From: Chromobotia macracanthus
Taxonomy: Eukaryota; Chordata; Actinopteri; Cypriniformes; Botiidae
DNA length: 64,000 nucleotides
Assembly: GCA_036877525.1 (NCBI GenBank)
Contig: JAZGTH010000005.1
Span: 6,776,001-6,840,000 of the forward strand
Reading direction: 5' to 3'
Both the position numbers and the translations under genes were made by a program. The notes beneath the pieces were generated by a model. The model did not search any database and was not told the DNA's origin. It saw nothing but the letters and a program-made list of their open reading frames with translations. This document shows, piece after piece, positions 35,972 to 49,500 of the stretch. How positions within the stretch are numbered: the stretch's first letter is position 1; each line of letters starts with the position of its first letter.

Positions 35972-38900
35972 CATTAGTTTATGCTATATCATCTTTATTT
36001 TCCCAAAGGAATGTGAGGAGAAGCCTCTGAGACAAGGCTGATACTTAAGGCAGACATAACACAGAACAACCGCTAAGTGATCCATATGATAAAAGCACAA
36101 CGTTTGAACAGTGAAATGTTCTTCTGGTAATGCTTTCACACCGTAGGTCACCTGAGAAGCTGCTGAGAACATTTTCAAGCTGTTTCGAGACACTCATGGC
36201 GTCTCAAGGCGAGAAATAGTGCTCCAGCTCTCCGGGTTCATTCTTTCTGCTCTTTTCTCTTGGAATTATTTTTGTGGCCGTCGTGTCAGGTCGAGTTAAC
36301 CAGCACTGATAATTGTGCCGAAGTTTCGCCTCAGTGTATTTTCACTGCGGATGACTGTCACTGTTTTGTGCTAAGAGACTCCCTGGGCAATTCACAGCAC
36401 AAACCAATACTTGACATGTACGGAACAGATTAAAACTCAGGGTGAAAGGAAGTCCCCTCTTCGTAATACACTCAGCCGGAATGTGATTGGTCTGTCTTTG
36501 CTGAGACGTTCTCAAGGTTGAGTTCACAGGGAACGAAAGAGAAAAGCTCAGTCTAGCTCCACTCCCACACACATCTCTTTTCTTCTAAAGTTGACATTTT
36601 CTTTCCGCCATTTGTAGTGTCTGAATTGAAATGTTCTTTTTAAAAAAAGTTTAACGGGTGTATGTTGACAGGTCCTGTGCGAGTGTGTCTACGTACAGCA
36701 CTTTGCATGTACACAGAGAGGCCCTTGGGGGAGTTGTATCCATGGCGACAGCTGGCCACACACACTATCGCGCAGTTGCTGGACAAAGGAAAGGCGGCCC
36801 TATGACAACCTGACACTCTTTAATGCCCTGTCAAGTTGTCATGTTTTTCTTTGTTATGCTTTAAGAGAAACGGAAAGGGTTCCTACTTTCATTAATTCCT
36901 ACATTAGCTCCCGTTAAGCACCGTAAACGTGATCAGAGTGCAATATTTGGCGGTTTATTGGTCTGGTGTACCTTGAACAGAGTTGAGAGCGATTACAAAT
37001 GACTCCATCTCAGAGGGGAAAGAGGGAGGGGGTGGATATTATGCCTCTGTGTGTGCGTGTACAAGGAATTATTAGGGACCTGACAATGCAATATTATATC
37101 AATATTTAAGTCAAGATATAATAATGTGATTCCTCATGTTTAGTGATATTCAACATATTTTGTGATCTTTTATTCGCTTATTTCCATTCCATCTGCATTG
37201 GGCTTTGATGCTTTGCGCAGATATGTTCTTAGCTTGTTCTGAGTTTGGATTTTGTCCATTGGATTGTGTTTTTACGTATATAAGATGGAGCATCTGGACA
37301 GTGTTTGGCTACAGCGAAAAAAAGCAAAAGCAAGCCATGACATGAGCGGATGATAAAAAGGTCGATGGTCAGATACAGACGAAAGCCAGAGCTACACAGA
37401 ATCCGGCTGCTTTGTAACTATCATGGAGAACCCCAAGGTATCCTCAGGATGTTGTCTTCTGATATTTGGCCGGCCCCTCCGGGCTTTTCTGCGTTGAAGG
37501 TGGTCATAAATTTCAGCCAGTGTTGCTGGACAAGCCTGCAGACACAGTCTATCCTAAAGATAGAGATTTCCAACCCAACAGCATTTATCACTCAGCTGAC
37601 TAATGTAGGCATCTGCCAACTTGCATGGACAATTTAGCAAATGCGCCGGGCTTATCTAAGCACACGACACAATGAAGTACGTTGTCTTCGTATCTGTACA
37701 TGACTTAAAGGGCTGGCGTCTCCTAGTGAGTCTTTGTTTTACAGTGATACCGGCTGACTTTGTTGTTATCTGTTATGTTGGCTTGCCTGTAGTCTCTCCT
37801 TTAACGTGTATAATGTGTGTCCCATATGCCCCACAGATACGGCAACACAAATGAAATCGACTGCACAGTCTATTTTTGTCACATCGCAATTATGATGCGC
37901 TGCTGTCTGAGTATCTTCGCTTGCATGTAGACTGAGAGATCATGAAAAGATATTACTATACATGTTAAGAATGTTACTGTGCTTTAGTAGTTTGAATATC
38001 AGAGGTAATGACATTGTTGATAGAAGTGTTTTTGTTGTCACATCAAATGTAAAAATCAATGAACTAGCTTGAAGAGTGCAGCATTCTTTCCTATAAAAAA
38101 GACATTTTGAGGGGCTCATGCCTTTTTTTTTTAACAGCCAATAATACTTAGTTTATGCCATAGCCATGAACATGATTTGCTACTTGCTATTGCTGATTAG
38201 AAGAAGGTGTTGTTAAGGAAGGCAGCATTCTTGTTCTAGGGAGAAGAATGAGTCATCAATGTTTCTCAGAAGAAAGAGACTGGAAATTATAAATGTGTAT
38301 ATTTGATAACATTTAATTTAGTCATCGTTCAGAAGACTAACAGTTAGATACTTCACACTAACTACCCCTGACAAGTAGTAGATTTTTCATAATAGGAGTA
38401 TCTAATCACGCTTTACTAGTTAGGGGTGTGTTCCATGTTTTTTTTCTTTCGCTTAATACATTTTAATACGTTTAACTTTGACAATCTTGCATTGACACAC
38501 ATTGTTAGAAGTTCAGAGCTTTAAGGTCTTCTATATGCTAAATATAGAAGCTAGATTAGAAGCTGATAGTCAGTCCTCAAAGCTAATCTTTAAAAGCTGA
38601 CTGTTATAACAGTGTATTTCAATGGTCAAAGTCAAATGTATTGGGGACAAAGTGAAAAAATACATGGCACTGCTAAGGCAGGAGTGATTTAGGAAACTAA
38701 CTTTAAATAGAATCTGTGCGTTAAGTGGTTGGAGCAAAATTAATGACTGTACATTTTCTTTAGAAGCAGAAGAGGATAACGTATGAGGCTTGTGCATTAA
38801 CTGTAATTATTTATTTTAGACAGCATTTGATGTTGGCAATTTGCTATGTGACATGTTAGCATGTTACTAAAAGTGGTTTTAAACAGGTGTTGTTGATGTC

Positions 38901-39615
38901 CTGAACTTAATCGTGTAAGTTATCGGTTCTCAAATCTTCATCGTTTAAAGCAGGGTTACTCTGTGGCCTATAGAAAAATGACATGCCGTAGCTTTGCTTG
39001 TTTAGCGGTTGGTCATGACACTCGCGCCCTTCCACTGCAATTTGCTTTACATTAAAAAAAAAAGTGTTGTTTCTTGTGTTTCTGAGGATCAATATTTGGG
39101 TGAAATGATTTCTTGAGTTACTTGAGTCACTCAGTTACAAAACGGTATTGATTAAAGCTTTCATCCTTGAATACAGTTACATGGAACAAAAAACAAAATA
39201 TTTATTGTTCGCATGAGGGTCTTGGAAATAAATATCAAAAGCTTTGGAACATTTCACTTAAAATTGATGGAAATGGTTACAAATTGTAAACTTGCATAAC
39301 ACAATAGCACAGCATTTAACAGAGCAGCTAATGCCACTGTTAGCTAAACGATACAATGCAGATATAAGTCTATAGTATTTGCCAGATATCAGTTTAGAGT
39401 AAAAAATGACAGGGAATCAAATGACACACATTGGCCAGTCATTGATATGCTCACTTTCCTCCATCACATTTGACGATGTTGCCAGAATTACTTTTTACAA
39501 CATTGGATGAGCTCCAGAGGTTATATCTCGTTTATTGATTTTTTTTTTCTGTATATTTATTAAAATAAATTGCTTCAGCAATCGCTAGAACAATCAGTTG
39601 ATTAATCAGTAAGAA

Positions 39616-40204
39616 TAGAGCTGGGTGGTATGATCACACACTGTATAGTATGACAGTCAGAATGTGTTTTACTGTAGAATTTGCAGTTTATCATGGTATG
39701 TATTGACAGAGTTTGATGTGTCAGTCAAGACGAGAAGGAACATGTTATTAAGAGCTGTGACGTCACAACTTCATACAACAATAGAGAATTCAACTGACGT
39801 GCGGTCACAGGTGTGTGCTATTTGTCAATGGCTTTGAATGAGGTAGATCCAGCCAGACCTATTTTTTTAATCAAAGTTAGTTTACTGTTTTGATTCTTTT
39901 GTTTTTGACTTGGGCTTTACATAATGTGAAGCTTTTTTTGGGCTGGTGCCAAATGCATCTTTCATTTATGATGAAAAGTCTTATCTTTTGGCGAGTGTCC
40001 AAGTTCTAAATAAAAAGAGAAAGTAATCAAACGAGATGAAGTACCTTTCATTTGTATTGTATTTAATTCACTGGATTATTATAAAACATAGGCATTACTA
40101 TGTGGGTATTTAATATATAATCCATTTTTATTTATATTCCAGCAGTATAAGTATATATTGATATAAACCTTTAATTTGATGTAGAGTTATACTGCCCATC
40201 ACTA
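39616..40204. mobile_element. inverted-repeat element, diverged
   Basis: The left end TAGAGCTGGGTGGTATGATC and right end 'ttatactgcccatcacta' are imperfect inverse complements. They resemble the termini at 28942-29478. The AT-rich core shows no transposase. Confidence 0.45.
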
Positions 40205-40729
40205 CCTTAAGATTGGAGCTTGATGGTTAAACGCTTTGGTTTTTACCTCTGCGGTTTCTTCTTCCCCACTCTATTATTTGTATCTATATTATAGATTTGA
40301 TTTTGGACTAAAACAAGGTTGAGTAATGTACAGGACTAATTTTTGTTGTAAAGACAGACCTTTTTACACACATCTGTGTAATTTAGTTTGTCTCTCAAGG
40401 ACAATCGATATAGGAAGCCGACTGATAAAGCTAGCTTAAGCTCTCTTTGTCACATGACCCCTGAGCTCTGCTCACATAATATGGCTAATACACTGAGGAT
40501 CGATTGAAAACGGGGAATTAGGCATGACCCTGCCTGAGTAACGCAGTCATTTGAGCCTTTCAATTAGGTCTCTCTGACTGACCCCCACACAGTGAAATCT
40601 GATGCTTCTCTTTTAACTAAGGTAATTCAACTCCACTGTTAAATGTGAAGGGACTATTTGTAGCATTTATGAAAACAGAGCCATTGTCAATGTCTTGCTC
40701 CTGTCTAGAGACCTGCCATGTGGCTGATA

Positions 40730-41226
40730 TTAAAGGTGCCATGTGTGATGTTACCTACTCTGGAACTTCCAACAGCCCTACTATGATCTCATATTGACTG
40801 AAACCATTATAATAATCAGTGATTGAGCATGAGCGCAGCAGCCCGTCATCTCAGTGCTGTCTAAATTGTAATGGCAACAGTAGCACAATAGCACCAACTT
40901 ACAATTGACAAACAGCTTATGGAGCTGAATGCAGTGCTGAGTTTGAATGATCCGCTGCCACGGCTACCACCCATGCTCTCAGCTTCCTGCTCCCCACATA
41001 TGGGCTGCCCTGTGAATGCAGAAGTGATTGACAGGCAGAATGTGGCTTGCAAAGTCTTCTGATTGGCTGAACAAAAAACAGAGTCTAAGACTTACAGAGA
41101 CTTTACAGAGTCTAAGGCTGTCACAGAGACAGGTAGTGTAATTCAGGACACATATATCAGTGTATCTGTCAGATAATAGGGACCTTGTCTGCATGCCTTT
41201 CCAAAAAAGGCTTACTGCACCTTTAA
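40730..41226. mobile_element. element with TTAAAGGTGC inverted ends
   Basis: TTAAAGGTGC at 40730 and GCACCTTTAA ending at 41226 bracket about 480 bases. The core includes a local repeat, 'acagagtctaag' with 'acagagtctaagg'. The ends match the 35783-35971 element over 10 bases, suggesting the same or a related family with a different core. Confidence 0.5.
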
Positions 41227-43448
41227 CATGCTGTTTGTGTAAGTGTGTATATGATTGTATGTCGACGAATCCTGTATGGTGCAGCACATGTGGTGTGTGA
41301 AAGTGCGTAGCCTGCCATGCCACTCTCAGCGTGTTGCTTCGCTCTCTGCAGGGGGGTAGATGTGGGTGATCGTATTCTCTGTAGATGCCTGTAGTCCCTA
41401 TTACAATATGGCCGCCAACATGGCTCTGCAAGGCAGGACTTGCCTCCTGCAGTGCTGTTGATTATTCCTCAGCTCCCTGTCAACCACTAGCCACCATAAT
41501 GCAGTGGCAGGGTGGTGGGCGGCTTAGAGCACTAATACAAATGGTGATCATGTTTTTCTCAGAAATAATGCATGCACTTTCTCAGGTGAAATGCTCAGGT
41601 GCTTTCACACTTCAGAGACAAAGCAGATAAGCTGCCTCTCCGCTGCCTCGTTCTTTTTCGTTTCCATCATTTGAGTCCTCACAATACTCTGCAGCTTTGC
41701 CCGGAGCTTGAAAGCTCAACCTGCGTGAGGGAGCGTGGATTTGCAGACGGTCCCTGGAGCTTCCTGCAGCCTGTGATGTCACATAGCAGGAGAGGTGAGA
41801 AGGGCGAGCGAGATGAGTGCGGGGGCGAGGCAGGAGGGGCTGGATTAACCTCTAAACTGAGAAATCGAGGTCTTAGAGTTGGGAAGTTCATGACCTCTGT
41901 TAGGTTCATCCAGACTAACTTAGAACTGCTGTTTAAATTGGCATTATGTCAGGTGGATTTAAAGTGTATCCTTTGATCTACCCTTGCTTTATTCTTTCTT
42001 TGTTATTTTGAGCTATTAACATAAAATGAAAAGGAAACATTCTATTTTGTTCTGTTCTATTCTATTTATTCTATTGTGTTTTTTCCTAAATTTGAATGGA
42101 GAAACAAATGAGATAGTTGTTTGCATACAGTAAGAAGAGCTGTAAATTAAGATGGATTGTTGATGAGACATATTTGAATTCATAATGGCCACATTCACAC
42201 TGCAAATTGATATGGTTGTCACTCCTTTTCTGACTGCCTAATCTCTGTATGTATACACAGAGTTTATATATGTACAGGCGCAAAAACTGCATTCTAGAAC
42301 CAAATTCACTATTGAAAAATTCAGGTAGTGACAACATGTACTGTGGTACATGTACTGACTCATTTGCATATTTTGATACTATTTCTCTCAATGGTAGTTG
42401 TTCCCACCGGCTCTAAACAGTGGCAGCCCTTAATCTGTCTCCAGTCACTAATATTTCTTTCATCAGAAATAGCTAACGGCAAACAGTTGGCATCCGTTGT
42501 GGTTTAAAGCCATGAGACATCAAGACGTTGCTATGGTTGTCAAGTCAACCATTGTAAGTCTGGGTGTGACTCCTGCATTGTGTATAAACAAACAATAATT
42601 TGGGGGATTCACTCCCAAATTCAAATGCAGAATTGTGTGGTATGTACATTGCTGGTGAAATGTCTGACGTTTGACAGATCTGAGCACATTGTCACAGTTT
42701 GTCTTGTGCAACACCTATAAGGAGACACATGTGAGACTATGAGGTTCTATTAGGTTCTTTTTCTCATTAAGAGAAAAAATCGGAGAAGCAGGATCACCTT
42801 TTTGTGATTTTCCATTCAGCGTATAATGTGCCCAAGAAAGGGCATAGCACCAGTGTCATCGTTGAACGAGCACACAGGTGAAATGCCTGCGTGTGGGTCT
42901 TTATATGAGAGTAATTAAGAGCACTAAAATGCAAGAAGACTCTGACGAGGCCCATGAGTAGGTGCTACTTAACACTCCCTGAGGACCTTCACACACACCT
43001 TAATCTAGCATGATTAGAGAACAAGAGCCTGCCTTACTCTCCACAGTCCATTCCTGCATTAACTAATGGGCTACTGGGCACCACCAGATACTCCCTTCTG
43101 GTCTACCACCCTACGTGAACCTATTTACTCATCTGCAGGAAAACCCAGCCTCAGAGTCCTGAATAATTCATGTCACGTTCAACATTTACTTGCCCTTTCT
43201 CTACCATACTTTCTTTTATCTCTTTTGGGACACACCCATTGAAACTGAGCTCTTTGCTAATGAAGCGCTTGACTTGACTGATCATTGGCGTACTGATTGC
43301 AACTGGATGGACGGATGAATTGATGGATGGATTGATTACGGCAGAGGAGGATCGTCTCATCCACGATGCCTTGCCATCGGAAGCCCCCTCCCCCTCCTCT
43401 TTCCTTTGTTCTTAATTGTCAGTATGTCTGTGTTTCTTTTCTTTTCAG

Positions 43449-43560
43449 TTTAATGAGGGCTGCGTGATTGCTCATGGTGAAACGCAGTAATGGAGGTTCT
43501 CCGCAGTGCCGGAGAACCGTCTGTTTCCTAATCTACATCAGGCTCCTACAGAGGAACAGC
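43449..43560 (+). other. possible non-coding exon (weak)
   Basis: A good acceptor (gtttcttttcttttcag) is followed by a GC-richer segment and a donor-like gtgaga at 43561. There is no coding match. It could be a 5'UTR exon of nrxn2 or a conserved element; this is inference from splice-like sites only. Confidence 0.2.
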
Positions 43561-46500
43561 GTGAGATAGAAGACTTCGTGCACTGCTTGGTTTCAGCTGG
43601 GGCAGCGGTACACGCTGGAGGCGAAACAAGCCGAGAAAAACATGGCTGCAAAAACAGTAGCGCATTAATATATCTTCTCTCATCGCAGTAAATATTTAGT
43701 TGACTGTAGTTGATCTTATATTTTATTCTATGCTTTTCTTTAAATGCATTTGTGTGTCATTTTGTAATGATTCAGTCTTTAATAGACATTATGCAACAAC
43801 TAAGATAATGTATCTTGTAAGAAGTTGTAAGTGCAAAGTATTATTGCTATTTTACTAACATATCTAGCTGAAAACATATTTGACTGATAATAAAATGTTA
43901 GTGTAGTGTATTATTACTGTTATTTTACTAGCCAAATACCTGAAAACATATTTGAGTGATAACATGACTAAATTCTCACACTCAAGTCAGGTTTGTCCAT
44001 ATTTAGTAAATGTTTTATTTAAAATGAATAACTTGGTCACAAACTGTGTTGTAGTGATTATGAGAGTTGATGGATGAATATAGCTGTGGCCTTTTATATT
44101 GGCTATTTCAAATGAAAGTTTTAAGTCAAAATGCAGGGGAGTGTATTTGATTCAGTTGTTAGCTCAGTAAATTGGATACAATATATTATTATTATAAAAG
44201 GAAAGATTTGAAAGATATATTTCCGGATTAATGCAGTAAGCTTAAGCTTTATCGACAGCAACTATGGCCCACTGTCGATTTTCAAAAAAAACAATAATGT
44301 TGATCTTGTAAATTGGGCTTCCGTTGTAAGCGGGTGACTGTGAACAGATCTTCTATTCCTTTGTACAAATGGAGGGACAAGCTGAAGTCATTTTCTGTGG
44401 TAATTGACAGGAAGCCACAGATGCTGGGTGTTTGGAGGTTGACTTCCTGAAGATTGTAAACATTGTGACTCTGTAGTGGAGCGGAAGGGGCAGAACGAAG
44501 GGTTTGTGAAACATGTTTCCAGTCCAGCTAGTGATGCAAAAATGACAGCTGTAGGTTGTTGATTTGTGGAATATATTTGTTTGTCTTTGAATATCTGCAT
44601 GAAATTTTAAGAGGTAAAACGTATGATTTCTTTCTCCTGTGAAATGTAATCAAGTATTCAGTTTTAATATTACTCAGAGTACAAATTCCCCACAATAGTT
44701 ACATGCAGTACTGAAGTACTTCAGTAAAGAACAATTTCCCAAAATAATACTTATTATTTTGTAATTGTACTTTATTGCTTAACTGGTTTACACCCCGCCA
44801 ACAGGTATCTGTGATGTTTTATTGTGCATTGAATACAAGATAATGGGCATGTAAACACAGTTGTTTGGGGGATCCTTTCTCAATACTGTTTAAAGAAATT
44901 CCTGCAATTCTTTGTTCAGCCTGTGTGCAAAGCATCCTCATAAATTTAGATTGAAGGCACTGTTCACAGAATATTCCAGCAATGTTACGCATTCCAGTGT
45001 TGTGTTTGGGAGCCCTGCAGACAATTCCAGCATCAAAGTCATCTTGAAAAGGCACATTAGCAAGGCACAATAGCAAAACATTTGGGATATTTGAGTTCCA
45101 GTACATCGTTCATAATTATTGAGGTTATTTTTTATAGCATACATTGAATTGGAGATCAGCATTCGTTAATCACAGATAGACGTAATGTAATCTACTCTGT
45201 TTAGTGTTTTGGCTGGTGTGCCTCTCCTGTCATGCAGCCAGCCCACCCCTCCGAGTTGCCAGCGGGACAACTGGAGCCATTCTGCTCTTTTAATTTAGGA
45301 AGTCGATTCTAATGTCACCGTCGTCCCTCGTCCCCCACAAGGTCGTAGTGTGTTGGAACTTACGGAAGGGGGGCAGACAGCATCCTGTAGCGCAGGAGAC
45401 GGACGGTCACGCGTGTGCACCGCATCATCAGGTCATTTCGGAGGCCAGTGCTGTGTCCTCCCTCTACCCTGCACAGGTGGTCATGGCCAGGCTTAGAATA
45501 ATTTATGAGCTTTGGGTCGGTCTTCTCTCCACCAGGCTGGGTTTTCTGGCTCTCGGCCACACAGTGATTTCATCCTGAGCCTAGGAGCACAAAATAGATG
45601 TGGCAGTTTGTTTCTCTGTCCACTCTGGCCACCCCACCCCACCTCTTCACCACCCCCACCTTTCCCCCAGCGGAGGTCATTTGTGCTGTTTGTCGACGTT
45701 GACCGAACATTTTTCGTGTGCCACCGAAATGACCCCTGAATAAACGCATCAGTGCTTTCGTAATGTGAAACGCACAGTCACGCCAATTAGCGTCGATATC
45801 CCACATAAACAAACGGCCAGCCGACGTAAGACCAACGTAAAACCATTGACCAGGAACCAGCAAGTCTTTGCTTGAAGGTGGAACACTCCAGGAAGCTCAT
45901 GCAATGTGACAGGCAATTCACTTAAAAGACCTCATGTAGTTCCCCTAATGCACCTTATGAATGCACTTCCTCAGGACTTTTGACATCAGGTGTTGTCCCC
46001 CTAAACCACTACGTCATGTACATTTGACGCTGTATTAAGTAGAAAGTCATGTAGGATCTTTGAATCATTCATAGAAACACAAAATAACAACCCCATCATG
46101 ACATACTGTGGTGAATCTGTGGGCATTACAGTGGATTTCTATCTAGGCCCACTGGAAGAGATGGGTCAGGATGATCGATGGTCAGTGTGTTTCATTTTAT
46201 TGTTTTTTATTTAATCTATGTACACATGCGATGGACGCCTTTGGCCACCGCAGCAGATCTTGCTTGCTGTGTTTGGCTGCATCTTGTGTCACAAGCATTG
46301 GGTTTTTAATACAGGGTGTCAAGCCGAAAACAATTTTAACACACGCACGTCAAGACCCCTGCATTCTGTTTCATTCAGCTGCGTTTCAGTAAACTATTTT
46401 CAAACACAAAGCGCACCCAGTGTGAATGCTGCTCCACTGGACTCTGATTATTCAGGGCTTGCTTAAAAACATGCCTTAAAATATGTAGATTTTGTACATC

Positions 46501-49500
46501 CCTAACCACAACCTACCTTTTGGGTGTGCAGCTTTCCTCCATCTTTCCTTTGCAATTTGAATCCGTAATTTAGCGGTAATGACAACAAACCACTTAGAGG
46601 AATAGCACAGGCAGCAGCTGTCCTTTAAAGCCCACTCCAGTAATGGTTCTCTTTCTCTGCAAGCAGCTCTGAGATGCTAGCTGACTTTGATAAACTGAAT
46701 TATCGTAGAGTGTCTGTCCTATTCACACTGGGTGGCTGTGATGTACCATATTGCTAGGCTGAATAAATTAAAGTGTTGGCTGATGTCTTTCCTCACCTGC
46801 ATACCTCCCACCCCTCACTTCATTGTTTTCTATGTTAGGTCTGTCCTTTTGTTTGGTTCTGCTGAACTGTTTTATGAAAGTTAGTTTTTATGCAGGCTAA
46901 TGTCCTATTAATTTCATGCTCCTGCACTCCGTGAATAGAACACCTTCCTTATTTTTCCCTCTTTTTTCACTCTTTGACGAGTCTCCAAAGTTGCTTATTA
47001 GTAAGATTAGGTTTTTCGTCCACGCTTCTAGTCCCCTCTCATTTTCTATTAGTAGAACAATTGGATACTTGGTAGAGGTTGTGCCATTATTTTCTTTCCC
47101 TACTTTCAATTTTATTTTTGTAGCTGTAATCCAATTGGATGTGGGACACGCCTTAATCCTTGTTAGTGGCTCATGCTAGATGTTTCATTGTCATGTTGTT
47201 TTTAAACCTCTAATTTAAATGCAGTTTTTGATGGACTTTCACCCCTGTTGTTACATCTCTGATCAGACACAGTTTGAAAGTGATTTGTCTCTGACAAATA
47301 AATGTTTTTTTGTTATCCTGATAGAGTTTTTCATGTCAAAATATGGCAGTTGTTTTTTTGGCCTTAACCCTGCTCTTTGAACTCCAGGGACATGGCATAA
47401 ATCTCTATAGATCGTCACGCATTGTGGCTATGAACATTTCCTTACATATGCAGTGTTTTGATTAATCACGCATGGCATTGCTCCCGAAAGCTCTGGCCCA
47501 TCCCCATCTATGGCTATTAGTCACTGTCATCTACTCTGACTTTATGCACTGAATGCGTGTGCTATCTATTCACACAATGCATGTGTGTGTGTTCTGTATT
47601 CCAGCCTCTCTGCAAACAATGCATCTACAATCAACCCACCATAATGTATTTTTATTATCCTTTTTATATTTATCTCTCTATCTCTTAATGTATTTGTTAA
47701 TTTTACTCTGTATTTATGAGCTTTTATCCAGTTAAACTCTGTTTTCAGATGTTTATTGTTATTGTTCTTATCTTTACACTAATAAACAATAATAAACAAA
47801 AACAACACTGGCTAGATTAGCCTAAAAGGAAGATCGTTGTAGTAAGTTGTTACATTTAGATTTGTTGACCTTGTTTTATTTGGAGTAACATGCACTGATG
47901 CATCATGCACAATTATGCATGTTGTTTTTAATTAGGTATTGAAAGCATAAATGCAATATGTATACAGTTTGATTGCATTTAACAGTTTTCTGTTCATTTT
48001 GGGCTGATGTGAGTCTGTTTGTCCAATTCATTATAAAAAATGTCTTAATTGAGTCATTTGTCCCCAAATCGGATGAAATCGGTTGTGCTGTATGTTTGCT
48101 TTTGTGTGCCAACATCAAAAACAAAAAGGCAATAGAAAGATGTCATCTATTTGTTGTTTTAGTATTATTTTGTGTTCTCAGTCTCATCACATTTAATTCA
48201 GTCTGCAAGCACGCAACTCAGCTAAAACATAATTCATTTCTTTTTGCTGCGTTGCTGTAGATTCACTAACAGGAAACCTGTCAGTGAGATGTTCTGCATC
48301 GGTGAAAGAACGCAAAGACGTTCTAGAACCATAAATCGGAACCAAACATAATGAAAATCATTCTGCCTTCAGTGTTATGTTTTATCTTTTTTCTTTTCCT
48401 CAATAGAAACTTAAACTGAAGAAAGTAAGCAAATGGATTTTATACTAAACATAGATTAAATGTATAAAAATATAGTGTAATATATAGTCTGAAAATTTGA
48501 GGAAAATGCCAATACTTTTTACAATATTTTTATGTAATTTAAAGTAACTTTTTTAAAATAAACACTTTTATTTATAAAAAGTTTGCTCTGTTAATTTAAA
48601 TGAGTTTTTGAACTTGTTGAACTTCTTGAAAATTGGCACCCTTATTCCCAACCCTAGTTTTGGTCTGTCTGTTTCTGGTTGTATGAATTTCTAGTCCTGT
48701 ATCGCATATCTGGGTATATTGCATCTACACTGCTCCATGCTCATTTCTGTATGTATGTCAGCATCTGTCTGGCTGTTGAATGGCCTGCATCAGCACATTT
48801 GTGTCTAGAGAGCGTACAATTGCTCTCCTGGGCTTAGTCCGCCCCTGCATGACTCTTTCATCCACCAGTGCTCCAGGGCTTATCCACTTCCACCAACTCC
48901 ACAGAGAAAAATAGGGTCCTGGCTATAGCTAGAGGCGCACTGCCCTAATACTGGGGAAAGGATCTTTAGGACCCAGTGGCTTATGGGGCAGCGGGGGGCG
49001 GCAGTGGCGTTTAAAAGTGGCTCCAGCAATTCCACTCGTCAGATCTTGTTAAGCTACTAAATGAAATGCATGTCATGCATTTTTTTTTTTTACTGATATG
49101 AGCTGAAGCACACATCGCCTCTGATTTTCTTGTCTCAGGCTTTTGTCAGAGAGATATTATCAATTGCAGCAACAGCAAAGGTTTGAGTGCACGGTTTTGT
49201 GTGTTTTTCCACAAATACACACATGGCAGAGGAGGGCGGGAATAATACCACTGTGTCACTTCGGTATCCACAGAAGAAGGTAAATTGCGCAGGATACAAA
49301 CAGAAGTGGTACGCTAATGTGACTGCTTGTGTCATAGTTGTCACAGCTGGTTAGCGTAAAAAGCCGGGGATGAGCAGAGCAAGTTAGGCAACGACTTTGT
49401 TGTCGAATCGCGTGGGCCGACAGAGAAACATCAGTTGCTGCAATCTAAGAGCTTAACTAAAGACTGTCACCCCTCGTTCACCGCTGTTGATTCTCAGTGT

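Larger units (their letters stand above)
24068..43448 (+). other. probable nrxn2 5' intron
   Basis: If the 24067 donor is used, this is intronic. I see no coding exon. It contains the CpG-rich patch 30120-30430, several inverted-repeat elements, the pyrimidine tract 34440-34722 and simple repeats. Confidence 0.45.

Noticed and set aside
40979..41431. A 150-codon minus-strand frame
   Set aside because: Runs across the end of an inverted-repeat element into flanking DNA, with no family resemblance.
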